A stretch of 25,664 nucleotides of DNA from Ministeria vibrans ATCC 50519 (lineage: Eukaryota; Opisthokonta; Filasterea). Made by a program: the position numbers and the translations under genes. Within the stretch, counting starts at the first letter, position 1; each line of letters opens with the position of its first letter. Location of the stretch: NCBI GenBank assembly GCA_943704425.1, contig CALSCP010000320.1, positions 24,181 through 49,844 of the forward strand, read 5' to 3'. Positions 1 through 11,745 of this stretch are shown here, one piece after another. A model generated the notes under the pieces. The model did no database searches and was not told where the DNA came from. It was given only the letters and a program-made list of their open reading frames with translations.

Positions 1-1498
1 CATTCGACAATGTCCGACTCGCAGTTCGTGCCAGTAAAGCCGGCGTGGCAGGAGCATGTGTACAAATCGGCCGTGCCAGATTCAACACAAGTACCGCCGT
101 TGGTGCACGGCGACGACACACACTCGTCAATGTCGCTCTCGCACTGGACGCCAGTGAATCCCGTCACACACGTGCACTCAAACAGGTCCGCCGAGGCACC
201 CTGCGAGCATGTGCCGCCGTTCGAGCAGGGCGACGAAGTACACTCATCAATGTCCGACTCACAATGCGTGCCAGTAAAGCCTGTCACGCAAGTACACGAA
301 TACAGGTCGGCGGTGCCACTTTCGACACATGTTCCGCCGTTGGTACATGGCGACGAAGCACACTCGTCAATGTCGCTCTCGCACTGAACACCTGTGAACC
401 CTGTCACGCAGGTGCACTCAAACAGATCGGGCGAGTTGCCCTGCGAGCAAGTCCCGCCGTTCGAGCACGGACTCGACGCGCACTCGTCCACATCCGACTC
501 ACAGTCGACACCGGTGAAACCTGCGGCACAGGTGCACTCGTACAGGTTGGGCGAGTTGCCTTGCGAACAAGTGCCGCCATTCGAGCACGGAGCGGACTCA
601 CACTCGACAATGTCCGACTCGCAGTTCGTGCCAGTAAAGCCGGCGTGGCAGGAGCATGTGTACAAATCGGCCGTGCCAGATTCAACACAAGTACCGCCGT
701 TGGTGCACGGCGACGACACACACTCGTCAATGTCGCTCTCGCACTGGACGCCAGTGAATCCCGTCACACACGTGCACTCAAACAGGTCCGCCGAGGCACC
801 CTGCGAGCATGTGCCGCCGTTCGAGCAGGGCGACGAAGTACACTCATCAATGTCCGACTCACAATGCGTGCCAGTAAAGCCCGTCACGCAAGTACACGAA
901 TACAGGTCGGCGGTGCCACTTTCGACACATGTTCCGCCGTTGGTACATGGCGACGAAGCACACTCGTCAATGTCGCTCTCGCACTGAACACCTGTGAACC
1001 CTGTCACGCAGGTGCACTCAAACAAATCGGGCGAACTGCCCTCCGAGCAAGTCCCGCCGTTCGAGCACGGACTCGACGCGCACTCGTCCACATCCGACTC
1101 ACAATCGACACCGGTGAAACCTGCGGCACAGGTGCACTCGTACAGGTTGGGCGAGTTGCCTTGCGAACAAGTGCCGCCGTTCGAGCACGGAGCGGACTCG
1201 CACTCGACAATGTCCGACTCGCAGTTCGTGCCAGTAAAGCCGGCGTGGCAGGAGCATGTGTACAAATCAATTGTCCCACTCTCAACACAAGTACCGCCGT
1301 TGGTGCACGGCGACGACACACACTCGTCAATGTCGCTCTCGCACTGGACACCAGTAAATCCCGTCACACACGTGCACTCAAACAGGTCCGCCGAGGCACC
1401 CTGCGAGCATGTACCGCCGTTCGAGCAGGGCGACGAAGTACACTCATCCATGTCCGACTCACAATGCGTGCCAGTAAAGCCCGTCACGCAAGTACACG
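1..1498 (-). repeat. 600-bp higher-order tandem repeat within gene A (about 2.5 copies)
   Basis: Bases 1-600, 601-1200 and 1201 to about 1498 are near-identical with a period of exactly 600 bp, equal to five EGF modules of 40 codons. The modules can be told apart by their C3-C4 loops, for example [29 protein letters not shown] and [10 protein letters not shown]. Copies differ by a small number of scattered substitutions. Similarity stops at about 1499, where a module with a different loop (VDGSNANEY) begins. The array is still running at base 1, so its true copy number is unknown. Confidence 0.95.
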
Positions 1499-2835
1499 AG
1501 TACTCGTTTGCGTTGGAACCGTCGACACAGGTAGCACCGTTAGAACAAGGCGAGCTGGCACATTCGTCAATGTCTGACTCGCATCGGGAACCCGTAAAGC
1601 CAGTGTGGCATTTGCACAGAAATTGATCGAGCTGAGCGCCCTCAATACAAGTGCCGCCATTTGAGCAGGGCGAAGAGCCACAGTCGTTCAAATCGGTCTC
1701 ACAAAAGGTCCCGGTAAAACCGCCCACACAAGTGCACGTGTATAAGTTGGGAAGGAAAAAGTCGGTGCAGGTGCCACCGTTGTGGCATGGACTCGACTCG
1801 CATTCGTCGTAGTTTTGATCACACAAAGTGCCGGTGTAGCCTGCAGAACAAATGCAAGCAAACATGTTGGCGGACGAGCCTTGCGTGCACGTTGCGGCGT
1901 TTTTGCAGGGGTTCGAGTCGCATTCATTAATGTCGACGTCACACACGTTGCCACTGAACCCGGCGGCGCATTGACATGAGAAACCGTCAACGTCGTCGGT
2001 GCATGTGCCTCCATTGGTACACGGCGACGAGTTGCACTCATTCACATTGGACTCACAAACGTCTCCAGAAAAGCCTGAGGCGCACACGCAGTCATACGAA
2101 TCCACACCGTCCACGCAGGTGGCGCCGTTGGTGCACGGCGACGACGCGCAGTCGTCAATGTTCTCGGCGCACAACGTACCGGAAAATCCGGCTGCGCATG
2201 CACACCCAAAGCCATTAATACTGTCGGTGCATGTGCCACCATTCGTGCACGGTGATGAGTCGCACTAATAAAAAACAAAAAAAAAAAACAAAAACAAAAA
2301 GGTGTGAAAAACGACGGGTGGGTGTACGCGAGCGAGTGAGTTAAAGCATGAATATACACTTGGTAATGGGTCGCAATGTGAGACGTCTATTACGCCAATG
2401 CCTCACCTCATTGATTTCTTGGGCACACGAGTTGCCGGTGTAGCCTGAGCGACAGGTGCATGAGTAGCCGTCGATGAGGTCCTGGCAGGTCCCGCCCTGT
2501 GCGCACGGGCTTGAGACGCACTCGTCGACGTTTTCGTCGCACTTTGTTCCCACAAAGCCCCCCGGACAGATGCATTCAAACAGATTGAAGTCGTTGGTGT
2601 CGATGCAGGTTGCGCCGTTAGCGCATGGACTTGAGCCACACTCGGCAATATCTGTCTGGCAGTCGCTGCCCGTAAAGCCGGCCAAGCACTGACACGTGTA
2701 GGTGGTAGCACCTCCTGAAATGCACGTGCCGATGTTCTGGCAGGGGCTAGAGTCGCAGTCGTCGGCGCGGGCGGGCTGTGTGGCGCCCACAAGGAGCAGT
2801 GCCAGCAGAAGGAGAGACGCGTTTGCTTGAAACAT
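1..2835 (-). CDS. Gene A: secreted or membrane EGF-repeat protein, 5' part (runs off the left edge)
   Basis: Two exons are visible: 2407-2835 and 1-2264, separated by a 142-bp GT-AG intron (2265-2406). The start at 2835 gives a clear signal peptide (hydrophobic LLLLALLLVGATQPARA) with likely cleavage before DDCDSS. An in-frame ATG at 2883 lies upstream of a TATA-like element and would spoil the signal peptide, so it was not used. The visible product is about 897 residues: 3 EGF modules in exon 1 and 19 in exon 2, all with six cysteines and most with the D-x-[DN]-E calcium motif before cysteine 1. The last 12 modules are 40 residues each and form a 5-module higher-order repeat. No inserted domains or membrane segment are seen in this part. 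The frame is open to base 1, ending in a split Cys codon. The role is inferred to be extracellular adhesion or ligand binding. It is a paralogue of gene B and may also be a receptor, but its C-terminus is missing. Confidence 0.85.
2265..2406 (-). other. Intron 1 of gene A
   Basis: The donor (gtgagg) follows the codons for Ile-Asn-Glu and the acceptor (ttattag) precedes a Cys codon, so the intron is phase 0. Both flanking exons stay in the EGF frame. The interior holds an A/T-rich run (A-rich on the plus strand at about 2269-2300). Its position between the calcium motif and cysteine 1 is the same as in 15 introns of gene B. Confidence 0.85.
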
Positions 2836-2870
2836 CGCGACGCCCCCTGCCCTTTTCTTCGCTGCTTTGT

Positions 2871-2880
2871 CTATATATAG
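2871..2880 (-). promoter_or_regulatory. TATA-box candidate for gene A
   Basis: The palindrome CTATATATAG lies 36-45 bases upstream of the chosen ATG of gene A at 2835. A TATA box here would give a very short 5' leader and supports the ATG at 2835 over the one at 2883, which lies upstream of the element. The call rests on motif and spacing only. Confidence 0.45.
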
Positions 2881-3539
2881 CACAGTCTTGTTAATGGCCG
2901 GCGATTGCAGCGTAAGCTCAAACGGTACTGTAAGTTTAAGTCGTTTGAGATTTGCAACACTTTTTTTTTTTTAATAATAAAAGAAGAAATATCACAGCTT
3001 GATTTTGCAGGGACAACAAATGGGAATCGTATGGGGTGAGGGGAGAGAACACATGCCAAAGAGACGTATGCGGGGCGCGGCGGGGTGCTGGCGAGTGCCG
3101 AATTGGGCGTGAGCGATTGAGACGGACCTGAAAACGATGGAAAAAACTCTCTCACGCTCAGAAAACAACCAAGCAGCGTCCAAGAGTCTGAGGCTTATTC
3201 GAAGATGGATAACCTTCGAGACAGCAGTACAATGGAGAGGCCACAGAGGAGAGAAAAAGGAATGAATTATGAAAAGGTTATTTATAGTTTCTCGTCGGTA
3301 TTCTGTCTAAAATGTTTTCTTTCTTTTCTTATTGAAGATCAAAAAGAATAAATGGAGCAATAATAAAATTTATGGAGGGACTCACTCACTCAACCGTCCG
3401 CGTGGAAGCATTGTATTGCAACACACTATTGCCTCTTAATTATATTTATTTATTAATTCTTCTCTCACAATATATTTATTATTTTAATTTATGAAACAAT
3501 AATAATATAAATTTTATTATTGTTTATTATTATTATTAT

Positions 3540-3545
3540 TTTATT
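3540..3545 (-). terminator. Polyadenylation signal candidate for gene B
   Basis: AATAAA on the minus strand lies 48-53 bases past the stop codon of gene B, at the edge of an A/T-rich zone that contains further AATAAA-like words. The first copy after the stop is the simplest candidate; the cleavage site cannot be fixed from sequence. Confidence 0.4.
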
Positions 3546-3592
3546 GCTCTCTTTTCACTCTCACTCCTCTCTCTCTGAGTGCACGTTGCTCT

Positions 3593-6500
3593 CTACAGGT
3601 ACTCGTCGTCACCAAAACCAGTGTTGGAAAAGTCAAAGCCAGTCGACTCAAAGCCAGTCGACAAAGCCGGTGGCTCCTGTGAAGGGCCCGTGTTAACGAC
3701 ACCTTCCAGCAGCATGTCCGCCGAGTCACGCTTCAGGATGGAGCGACGGGGCATGGTCGAATTATTCGGTTCGTGGTTCGCCTTGTCGATCAAAAGTACT
3801 CCCTTGTGGTCAAAAGAGACCCGACGTGTCAGTGGCGCAGACGAAGGGCTCCCGTTGTCGGTCGACTCGTGCGGATCCTCATTAGCGAACTCCTCAAATT
3901 CCAATCGCTGATGCTGGTGCTGCAGCTCGCTCGCGGGAGGTGGCGGCGGCGGCGGCGGCAAGGATGATTGCTCCAATGGCTGAGGGGAGCTCAGCTGGGG
4001 TGGAGACATAGATGATGGTGAACGGGCGGCAGTCGCTGTCGCACCTCCGCGGCCGGTCGTCACCGACACAGGTCGGTTGGTGCGCAAATGTGCGTCCGCG
4101 CTAAAGGCAGCTGGCACCGCCAGAAGACCAACGTCGCGCGAAGCGCTCGCAAAATCACTGCTACCGTCACCTTCAAAGGGAGCACGGCTGGCCGACACGT
4201 CGCCAAAGTGGCGCTCGACAGGCGGCTCTTGGCGCGCTGCCTCTGGCGGGTTGTCCAAGTCGACAAAGACAAGGGGCTCGTTGGCAAGGTTTGCATCAAG
4301 CTCGTAGCCGGTCGCCTTGTCAATGGACGACGACCGCTTCGCAGGGTTCTTGGCGGCACGATTGCGCTCGCGCAGCTGTCGCTGTTGCTCCTCACGCTCC
4401 TCCGCCTGCTTCTGACGGTACGCCTCTTGCTCATCGGCAATCCGCTGCAACTCACGTTTGCGCTGCTTCTGCTTTTCCTCCTCCGCTCGCACGCGACTCT
4501 GTTCCTCCTCAAACGCAACACGACGACGCTTTGCTTCGTCCGCGCGTGCCTTCTCTTCCTCCTCTTGGCGTCGCACTTCCGCCATTCGACGACGCGCCTC
4601 AATCTCGTCCGCCGTAGGCTGCGTCGTTGTCACCGTGGACGCCCCGACCGCATCAAACGATGCATATGGATCGTCGTTGGTGTATAGGTCGCGCGCCGAC
4701 AGCGGCTTTTGATGTCGCTCCATCTCAGGCGTGCTGTAAAAGTCTGTCTCAGGTTTGAGTGACACAACCGGCGCAAACGCATACGACGCCGGCTTGTTCT
4801 CGTACGACCCCAAGTCGGGTGGCGACATTCGACGTGGCGCGTCCTGTGCCCCGTACAGCTGCGTCGGGCGCGTCTGAACGTGGTACTCGACGCCCATTCG
4901 CTGTTGCTGTTGCTGCTGCTGTCGCTGCATTGCCGCCGTCGCAGGCTCACGACGCGAAAATTGCGCGGGGTTCGACGAGAACAAGTCGGCGATGGACGTG
5001 GCAAGAACCGTCTGCTGACGTTGAAGTGCGTGCCAGTCGTGCGAGCCAGGCATGGTCTGCATCAACTGTTGGTCCACCTGTCGCTTTTCGAAGCGCAACC
5101 GAGTCGCCTCGGCCGCAAACCAGCCCATGCCCATTGTGTTGGTGACGCCCGTCATTTCCTCAGCATGCGACAGAGGCACCGGGTTAAGGTCACGTTCGGA
5201 GCGCGCCAGACGCTCCTGCAGCGTCTCGCCCACAAGCATCGATGAGCGTCCCGAGTCGCCGCGTTGCACATTCTTGTTGATGCGATCACCCGAGGCCGAC
5301 GATGGCCCGCGTCCAATGCGGGCTGCCGACAGACGGTTCTCTTCCATTTGCCATTGGCCTGCCGACGAGTGACCCCAACTCGCCTCGCTCGAGGGCGACT
5401 GCGCTCCGCGTGGCTGCCCCATGCCGAGTCGATGCGAGCGCACTTCCATCTCGAGTCCGTACTGTCGTTCCATCTCGTCGACGTGCCTCATTTTGCCGGA
5501 GCGCTCGCGACGCCGCATAAAACACACCAGCAAAATGACCAGAATAAAGAGGAAGCACAGCCCAAAGACAAGTCCAATGACCCAATAGGAGCTGCTGGAA
5601 GACGACTGGTTCGACAAACCGGTGCCCAAGCCCACGCCGTAGATACCCAGTGGCGTCGTGGTGGCACGACGACGACGCGCACCGCCAATACAGTAGCTTG
5701 CTGACGTACCATCGCTGCTCAATGTCAACGTGCCGTCCGTGGCAATGGCCCAGTCGTTTGCCGTGGGTGACGACGCACGCAGAACCACAAGGGGGTTGTT
5801 TCGCAGAGTGCTGTCAATACAAAAGCCCAGACACACTTCCGCCTCAAACTGCTGGTCGTATGGCAAGAATGCAACGTAGCTGCCAGGGATGTTGGTCGTC
5901 AGATTGGAAGTAGACACATCGGACGCCGACAAAATTGCCATGCTAATCGTCGTGGGCGGTGATGACGAGGGAATAGCACCCGCCGAAATATCAGCACGAT
6001 CGCACGCCGAGGCAGCAAGTGCCGCAGCAGCACCGCCCGCAATTACAACCTGTGCACCAATGGCACAGTCGCCGTCGGTCGTCGCGCCACCGTCACAGCC
6101 CTGGTAGCGAATCTGCCCCGAGGGACAGGTGGCACATGTCACACAACTAGACAGTCCCGCAAGCGGACTGTACGTGCCCGTAGCGCACGGACTGCATGGA
6201 GGCGCACCGGACGCTCCCGAGTAGCCTGCAGCGCACTCGTCGCAAAGCGTTCCAGTCGTGCCGGCCGCACACGCACACGCAAACGATCCAAATGAAGAGG
6301 TAGAGCAGGTGCCATCGCCCGCGCATGGCGACGACGAACATTCATCGGCATCAGCCGTGCACGTTGCACCGTCGTACCCAGCGGCGCATGTACACGAAAA
6401 CCCATTCACCCCATCCGCACAAGAGCCACCATTGGCGCACGGCGAAGACGCACACTCGTTGGTGTCTGTTGCGCAGGTGATGCCGGAGTAGCCGGCGGCA

Positions 6501-9500
6501 CAGTTGCACGTGTACGACACGACACCGTCGACGCAGGTTGCGCCATTAGAGCACGGGTTCGACGCGCAGTCGTCAATGTTTGTCTCACAGACCGAGCCTG
6601 TAAAGCCGCTTGAGCAAGTGCACGTAAAGCTGTTCAGACCGTCGTTGCAGGTGCCTCCATTAATGCAAAAATTGCCACAATTGTCGCTGTTGGTTTGGCA
6701 ATTGTCGCCCTCAAAGCCACTGGCACATGTGCACGTGTAGCCATCGACGGCGTCGTTGCACGTCGCACCGTTGCTACACGGCGACGAATCGCACTCGTTG
6801 TCGTTGGTCACACACAAGGTGCCGGAGAATCCACTGGCGCACGTACAAGTGTACGAAACGACACCGTCCACACACGTCGCCCCGTTGGCACACGGTGACG
6901 ACGCACACTCGTCGTCGTTCACCTCGCAGTGAACGCCCGAAAATCCGGCCGCACACGTGCAGCTGTAGGTCGTCGTGAAGGTGCACGTGGCACCATTCGA
7001 GCACGGACTGCTCCCACAGGTGTCCACCAGGTCGCAGGCGGTGCCACCAAAGCCAGTGGCACACGCGCACGTGTAGCCATCGACGGCGTCCGTGCATGAC
7101 CCACCGTTGACACACGGCGTCGATGCACACTCGTCAATGTCCGTCTCGCAGACATCGCCCGTAAAGCCGGCGGCACACTCACACTCAAACAGGTTTGTCG
7201 ACGGCGACGAGCACACACCATCGTTTGCACAGGGCGCCGACTGGCACTCGGGAATGTCCGTCTCGCACTGCACGCCGGTAAAGCCCGACACACAGGTGCA
7301 TGCCCACGAATTGGGTGCATCCTCGGCGCACGTACCACCGTTGGAGCAGGGCGACGACTCACACTCGTTGATGTCCGACTCGCATGTGACACCGGTGTAG
7401 CCCGCAGCGCAAGTGCAGGCAAACAAGTCGATGGTGCTACTATCGACGCAAGTTGCACCATTGGTACACGGGCTGGAGTCACATTCGTTAATCTCGCTCG
7501 CACACGTCGAGCCCGTGTACCCCGCGGCACACACGCATGTAAACGTGAGGTGCCCATCGACACACGTGCCGCCATTCGAACATGATGACACCTGGCAATC
7601 TTCAATGCTCGCATCACACGTCGATCCGGTGTAGCCCGCGGCACACTGGCACACAAACTTATCGGGTGTCGCCGCGTCGGTGCACACACCGCCGTTTTGA
7701 CACGGTGACGATTCACACTCGTCGATATTTTCTGAGCACGCCACTCCTGTAAAGCCGGCCGTGCACGCACACACATACAAACCAGGCATGCCTTCAGCAC
7801 ACGTCGCTCCATTTGTGCATGGCGATGAGGCACACTAAAAAGAATTGAGCGTCACAAGACTACAAAAAAAAGAAAAAGACACTAAGCGATCTTACCTCAT
7901 CCATGTCGCTTGCACACAGCTCTCCGGTAAACCCAGACGCGCACACACAAGAGTACTCATCCGTTCCCGCTCCATGTACACATGTGGCACCATTCATGCA
8001 CGGAGTCGATGTACACTATAATAATAAAAAAATAACAACGTCAGTGCAAGCATTCCGATATTATCACTGTTTTAATATATTTTCTTATTGCGCTCCCCTC
8101 TTTTTTTTTTTTACCTCATCAGTGTCACTCTCGCACCGATCCCCCGTGTATCCAGCAATACAACTACACAAAAAGCTACCAACGGCGTTCTGGCTGCACA
8201 CCCCATCGTTGCTGCAGGGCGACGACGCACACTCGTCAATGTCCGTCTCGCAGTTGACACCGGTATAGCCGGCAGCGCAAGCACACACAAAGCTGTTGAC
8301 GCTGTCAACACAGGACGCTCCATTGGTGCACGGCGACGACCCACACTCGTCAGTGTTTATGGTACACGTGGCGCCGGTGAAACCAGGCACACAGTCGCAC
8401 GAAAAGGCGCCGATTGAGGGCATGGAGCATGAGGCACCATTCTCACAGGGAGACGAAGCGCACTCGTCTATGTCGGTCGCGCACTCGCTGCCGGTATAGC
8501 CCGACACGCACGTACACATGTACGAACCAAGCGCATCAACGCACGTGGCACCGTTCCTGCACGGCGACGAGGCACACTCGTCCGTGTCCACGTCGCAGCG
8601 TGTGCCCGAGAAACCAAATACACAGGTGCACTCGTACAAGTTGGCTGAGTTTCCTTGCGAACAGGTGGCACCATTTTCGCAGGGAGACGAGCTGCACTCG
8701 TCAAAATCCGTCTCGCAGTGAACTCCAGTAAAACCAGGAACACACAAACATGAGTAGTCGTCCGGAGTGGTCATTAGCTCGAAACAGGAGCCGCCATTGG
8801 CGCAAGGTGATGAGGCACACTCAACAATGGTCGATTCGCATGTGTCACCCGTGTAGCCGGCCGCACACACACACACGATGCTGTTGAGTCCGTCAACACA
8901 TGTGCCGCCGTTGAGGCAAAGACCTCCCGCTGCGCAATCGTCGATGTTGTCCGAGCAGTCGACCCCGGTGAAACCCGAGGCACACGTACACGCATACAGG
9001 TTGGTGCCCATGTCAGCACAGGTCGCACCGTTAGCACACGGTGCGGAGGCACACTCGTCTACGTCAGACGCACACTCAATGCCCGTGAATCCTTGTGCAC
9101 AGGTGCATGCAAAACCGTCCACCATATCCGTACACGTGGCTCCATTAGTGCATGGCGACGAGGCACACTCGTCCACGTCCTCCTCACAGTGGGTGCCCGA
9201 GAATCCACTCGTACATGCACACGCGTAGCTGAGTACACCGTCAACACACGAGCCGCCATTTGAACAGGGCGACGAGGTACAATCGTCTTCGCTAAAGGCG
9301 CATGCAGGCCCCGTAAAGCCGGCTGCACACGCACACACATAGCCGTCTAGTTGATCGGTGCAAGACGCACCATTGCTGCACGGCGACGAAGCACACTCGT
9401 TTGTGTCCGTCGCACACAACGACCCTTCGTAGCCAGCGACACACTCGCAAGTGAATGTGGCCACACCGTCAACACAAGTGGCGCCGTTTAGGCAGCCGTT

Positions 9501-10849
9501 GCCGGGACAATCGTCAATGTTCGTCTCGCACACGTCACCCGTGAAGCCTTCGGCACAGTAGCATGCGTACGAGTCGAACAAGGTCGGAGCAAGTGCAAAT
9601 CGCATCACCGGGCGCGGGTTGGACACGAAGTCGAAGGGGTCGAGTGTGCACGCGTCCAAGGCCGCATTGTCGTCAAACTTGATACGTTCGCCCACAAACG
9701 ACAGAGTGGTGTCGACCGCCACGACGCTGTTTACGCCCGTCGCCGTATCCGAGTGACACATATCAATCACCACCGAAGAGGTGCCGTCCCACACGAGTGG
9801 GACAGCAAAATCAATCGTGTTCCAGCCAACCACGGGTGTGTAGGTGCCACTGAAGACCTCCTGGAAGGCCGACGAGTCAACAAAGCCAGCCGAGAGACTG
9901 GTCAGCGTCGACAGTGACACGCGCACTGTCAAACTGTTGAGTGGATCGCCTGCAATGGAGACACTCAAGGCAGCCGAGGTGATGAGGCCACCGGCCGTGA
10001 TACCGGCAGACATCAGCTCGCCTGCCTGGAAGAGCAATTGATCGCGCTGACGAATGCTGGCTCGACGGAAGGGAGAAAACGCATTGGTTTGGGTTGACTC
10101 AACGCCAAGGGTGTGAAGTGTAGGCATCGCAAGAGTCGACGCCTCGGCAAAACACGTGCCGGAATTCTGGCAGGGATTCGACGCACACTCGTCAATGTCC
10201 GACTCACAAAGGTCTCCCGTCGACCCAACGTTGCAGCTGCACGAAAACCCATCCGCAGCGTCCACACACGTACCGCCATTGGAACAGGGGCTCGAGGCGC
10301 ACTCGTCAATGTCGGTCTCGCACACACTTCCCGTGTAGCCAGGCGCGCAAGTGCAAGAGAACACACCGACTCCTTCGTTACACGTCGCTCCATTGCGGCA
10401 CGGCAGACTGACACACTCGACAAGCTCGGTCTGGCATGCCTTGCCGGTGTAGGCACTGGTGCAGTCACACACATACGAAATCACGCCATCAAGGCAGGTA
10501 CCGCCGTTGACGCAGGGATTCGAGTCGCAATCGTCAAGATTCGTCTCGCACAAGTTTCCGGTAAAACCCGGTCGACAGAGACACGAAAAGACGGCAAGAC
10601 TCGGCTCGAAGCACGTTCCATCGTTGTAGCATGGCGACGATGCACACTCCGCCACGTCATTCTCGCACTGGTCTCCCTCGTAGCCGTCGATGCACACGCA
10701 CACAAAAGAGTCCACTCCATCCACACACGTTCCACCGTTGACACACGGTTCCGATTCGCACTGTGTAAAAGACAAGGCGTATTTACATAAGAATTTAAAA
10801 AATAATAATATAATAAACTTCATAATAATAACAATAATAATATTATTAT

Positions 10850-10885
<36 letters not shown>

Positions 10886-10939
10886 AATAACAACAACAAT
10901 AATAACAACAACAACAACAATAATAACAACAACAACAAC

Positions 10940-10972
<33 letters not shown>

Positions 10973-11714
10973 TTAATTTTATTATTATTATTATTATCTA
11001 TTATTATCAATTTTCTCGTAAGGGGGGTTTTTGGGTACCTCGTTGATGTTAGTTTCACACAGAGTGCCAGAGAAGCCACTGGAACACAGACAAAGGTATG
11101 TTTCGGGGACGGTGCCCTGTGTGACACAGGTGGCACCGTTAGTGCAGGGAGACGAAATACACACGTTGATGAGCGTCTCGCAATGCTCGCCGGTGTAGCC
11201 AAGGGAGCAGGTGCAGACAAACAAGTCAGGTCCAACCGACTGATCATTGCACGTGCCACCATTGCTACAAGGACTTGAGACACACTCGGAAATATCCAGT
11301 TCGCAAGCGTCACCGGTGTAGCCGGTTGCACACGCACAAGAAAACGCTGCAAACTGGTCTGTGCATGTCCCACCGTTGTTGCAAGGGGACGACTCGCACT
11401 CGTCAGCAAGTGATTCGCACTGCACTCCAGTGTAGCCGGCAACACACAAACATGCAAAGCTATCAGGTGCATCAACACTGCAGGTGGCTCCGTTGATACA
11501 AGGATTCGACAAACACGTGTCCACCTGCGTCTCACATGCACTGCCTTCAAATCCCGCAGCACACACACAGTCGTACGCTGTGCCACCCGCATTATCCACA
11601 CATGTCGCTCCATTGGTACACGGGCTCGAGAGACACTGCAATTATACGGCAAAAAGTTCAAAGAAATTAATAAACTGTTGTTGATAGTAATATAATAATA
11701 ATAATAATAATAAC

Positions 11715-11745
<31 letters not shown>

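Larger units (their letters stand above)
2836..3592. other. Intergenic region between gene A (start) and gene B (end)
   Basis: This 757-bp stretch separates the stop of gene B from the start of gene A; both lie on the minus strand. It should hold the 3' untranslated region of gene B and the promoter of gene A. A poly-T/TAA run is present at about 2959-2985 and an A/T-rich zone with TTA trinucleotides at about 3420-3545. Short open frames here have no family features, and no tRNA or other RNA gene is recognised. Confidence 0.7.
3596..5518 (-). other. Cytoplasmic tail of gene B (641 residues)
   Basis: The tail is largely low-complexity and has no kinase, phosphatase, ankyrin or SH2 domain that I can recognise. 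From membrane to C-terminus it shows a Met/Arg-rich juxtamembrane part, seven Gln (4901-4921), a highly charged helix of Glu/Arg/Lys/Gln (about 4350-4615), LPPPPPPPP (3935-3961), RVSF (3812-3823), RRSILKRDS, and a C-terminal acidic DDEYL. Several basophilic kinase sites (RRVS, RRSI, RRVA) are present. It reads as a scaffold for cytoskeletal or phosphatase partners, which is inference. Confidence 0.7.
3593..7834 (-). other. Gene B exon 17: EGF modules 80-93, stalk, membrane helix and cytoplasmic tail
   Basis: This last exon has 1,414 codons including a TAG stop at 3593-3595. Fourteen EGF modules are followed by a Cys-rich domain (about 6065-6250), an unassigned stalk of about 160 residues with a short SNQSSSSSS linker, the membrane helix (5519-5587) and the tail (3596-5518). 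Keeping the membrane and tail in one exon with EGF modules means no intron separates outside from inside. The stalk segment around [17 protein letters not shown] looks like a beta-rich fold but was not matched to a family. Confidence 0.88.

Noticed and set aside
404-730. Arg/Thr/Ala-rich minus-strand frames (also 1004-1351, 9059-9340, 12592-13146, 16844-17446)
   Set aside because: These are +1/+2 frame shadows of EGF coding sequence on the same strand. The true frame has the six-cysteine pattern and joins across introns.
1-1498. CRISPR or satellite array
   Set aside because: The 120/600-bp repeats are wholly coding EGF modules with no spacers, and the genome is eukaryotic.
45-1577. 510-codon open frame on the plus strand across the gene A array, and similar plus-strand frames at 14847-16247 and 10113-10790
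   Set aside because: They are antisense shadows of repeated EGF codons. The 600-bp period is a multiple of three, so any frame that is open in one unit stays open in all. They have no EGF or other domain pattern, signal or start context.
2836-2883. Upstream in-frame ATG at 2883 for gene A
   Set aside because: It adds a charged 16-residue stretch before the signal peptide and lies upstream of the TATA-like element at 2871-2880.
4088-4687. 199-codon plus-strand frame opposite the gene B tail
   Set aside because: It is Leu/Arg-rich because it is antisense to Glu/Lys/Arg/Gln codons of the charged helix. The minus-strand frame is continuous with EGF and membrane segments.
3593-5518. Tyrosine kinase or other catalytic domain in the gene B tail
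   Set aside because: No glycine-rich loop, HRD, DFG or phosphatase signature was found in the 641 residues; most of the tail is low-complexity.
10846-11661. Frame with a poly-Leu and Asn-rich tail extending exon 14
   Set aside because: It is read-through into the TTA/TTG microsatellite of intron 14. The splice donor after NINE and acceptor before CESEPC are clear.
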